Shown one piece after another: positions 19,883 to 20,915 of a DNA stretch of 20,915 nucleotides. Source of the stretch: DASYUM01 sp036001225 (GTDB taxonomy: Bacteria > Methylomirabilota > Methylomirabilia > Rokubacteriales > DASRDR01); NCBI GenBank assembly GCA_036001225.1, contig DASYUM010000024.1:1-20915 (forward strand), in the 5' to 3' direction. The notes below the pieces were generated by a model. That model ran no database searches. It was not told the origin of the DNA and saw only the letters and a list, made by a program, of their open reading frames with translations. Within the stretch, counting starts at the first letter, position 1. Each line of letters begins with the position of its first letter. Made by a program: the position numbers and the translations under genes.

Positions 19883-20915
19883 ATGCAGATCGGATTCGTC
19901 GGTCTCGGCCGCATGGGCATGAACATGGTGATCCGGCTCCGTCGAGACGACCACCGCGTCGTCGCCTACGACCGCGGCGGCGACAAGGTGCGCGAGGCCG
20001 AGGGCCACGGGGCCGTCGGCGCCACCACCCTCGCCGACCTGGTGGCTCAGCTCGAGCCGCCCCGGGCGGTGTGGATCATGGTGCCGGCGGGAGCCCCGAC
20101 CCAGGAGACCGTCGCCACCCTCGCCAAGCTCCTCTCCCGCGACGACGTCGTCCTCGACGGCGGGAACTCGAACTTCCACGACGACGCGCGGCGCGCCGAA
20201 GAGCTGCGGGCGCTCGGGCTCCACTACCTGGACGTGGGGACGAGCGGTGGGATCTGGGGGCTCAAGGTCGGGTACTGCCTGATGGTGGGCGGCGAGGAGC
20301 CGATCTTCCGGCGCCTCGAGCCGATCTTCAAGACGCTGGCCCCCGAGAACGGCTACGGCTACATGGGCGGCCACGGCGCCGGCCATTACGTGAAGATGGT
20401 GCACAACGGGATCGAGTACGGCGACATGCAGCTCATCGCCGAGGCGTACGACGCGCTGAAGACGCTCGGCGGGCTCGACAACGACGCCCTCGCCGGCACG
20501 TTCGCCGCCTGGAACGAGGGCGACGACCTGGGCTCGTACCTCGTGGAGATCACCGCGCGCATCTTCCGCGTCGAGGATCCCGAGGCCGCCGGCACCGGCG
20601 CGCGGCTCGTCGACGCCATCCTCGACACCGCGTCGATGAAAGGCACGGGCAAATGGACGGTGCAGGACGCCGCCGAGCTGGGCATCCCCATCCCCACGAT
20701 CGCGTCGGCCGTCGACGCGCGCCTGCTGTCCGCGCAGAAAGCCACGCGCACCGCCGCCGCGCGCGCGCTCGGCGGCCCCGTGCCGGGCCGCGCCGCCGCC
20801 GCCGCCGCGTCGGCACCCGCCGAGGCACCGACCGCGACGCTGGTGGACGACGTGCGCGCTGCGCTCTACTGCGCCAAGGTCTGCAGCTACGCGCAGGGCA
20901 TGAGCCTGCTGGCCG
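19883..20915 (+). CDS. gnd: 6-phosphogluconate dehydrogenase, decarboxylating, short type (partial, 344 codons visible)
   Basis: Oxidatively decarboxylates 6-phosphogluconate to ribulose 5-phosphate, the substrate of RpiA. The start MQIGFVGLGRMGMNMVIRL holds the nucleotide-binding GLGRMG (7-12). GGNSNF (93-98), GTSGGIWGL (119-127) and KMVHNGIEYGDMQ (171-183, with K171, N175 and E178) are substrate and catalytic motifs, and GTGKWTVQDAAELGIPIPT follows. GTSGGIWGL and the short architecture point to the YqeC/GndA-like branch, often NAD-preferring. Near residues 295-318 an alanine/proline-rich stretch interrupts the usual path before DDVRAALYCAKVCSYAQGM. ATG 19883 has AAGGAG seven bases upstream. 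The frame is open to the window end, so the C-terminus is missing. Confidence 0.95.
   Translation, partial: MQIGFVGLGRMGMNMVIRLRRDDHRVVAYDRGGDKVREAEGHGAVGATTLADLVAQLEPPRAVWIMVPAGAPTQETVATLAKLLSRDDVVLDGGNSNFHDDARRAEELRALGLHYLDVGTSGGIWGLKVGYCLMVGGEEPIFRRLEPIFKTLAPENGYGYMGGHGAGHYVKMVHNGIEYGDMQLIAEAYDALKTLGGLDNDALAGTFAAWNEGDDLGSYLVEITARIFRVEDPEAAGTGARLVDAILDTASMKGTGKWTVQDAAELGIPIPTIASAVDARLLSAQKATRTAAARALGGPVPGRAAAAAASAPAEAPTATLVDDVRAALYCAKVCSYAQGMSLLA

Noticed and set aside
1..20915. tRNA, rRNA or transposase genes
   Set aside because: Gaps were scanned by eye on both strands; no cloverleaf-like or conserved rRNA segments and no transposase motifs were found.

Overview
This is a high-GC chromosomal window with dense coding on both strands. 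It has long same-strand runs of ABC-importer genes, start/stop overlaps of the ATGA type, and GC-rich hairpin elements between genes. That style, together with the type of HNH protein at the left end, suggests a soil or sediment bacterium such as Candidatus Rokubacteria (Methylomirabilota). This is inference from style, not from a marker gene. No rRNA, tRNA, CRISPR array or transposase was seen.

Layout. (1) Positions 1-4130, minus strand, are an accessory patch. It holds a probably frameshifted gene running off the left edge, a HEAT-repeat/HNH chimera, a short UPF0158-like fragment, a VapBC-type toxin-antitoxin pair, and a 502-aa protein whose N-terminal half looks like Cas6 and whose C-terminal half looks like an MbcA/ParS-type domain. 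(2) Positions 4270-12820, minus strand, are an ABC-transport block. In transcription order it reads: Tat-exported sugar-type binding protein, two sugar-type permeases, a second (Sec-exported, YnjB/PotD-like) binding protein, an acetamidase/formamidase-family enzyme, one PotA-like ATPase and two PotB/PotC-like permeases. Two permease pairs and two binding proteins share a single visible ATPase. (3) Positions 12972-17828, minus strand, are a complete branched-chain amino acid/amide-type (HAAT) importer: binding protein, LivG, LivF, LivH, LivM. (4) Positions 18083-19020 hold three small genes: a ParB-C-like ribbon-helix-helix protein on minus, and divergently a 62-aa protein and an orphan CopG-like protein on plus. 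(5) Positions 19155-20915, plus strand, are the pentose-phosphate genes rpiA and gnd, with gnd cut by the window end.

How it fits together. The transport block is an uptake module of unknown substrate with an amide hydrolase inside it. Short amides, amino acid derivatives or polyamine-like compounds are plausible cargoes, and the neighbouring HAAT importer fits the same theme. GC-rich hairpins sit directly after the stop codon of each of the three binding-protein genes and of livF. This is a position where 3' mRNA stabilisation or partial termination could set unequal expression within operons.

The most unusual content is in the first 4 kb: two in-frame domain chimeras (Cas6-like plus antitoxin-like, HEAT plus HNH) beside a toxin-antitoxin pair. 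The Cas6-like fusion has lost the usual C-terminal glycine-rich region, has no array or other cas gene in view, and has its own good promoter.
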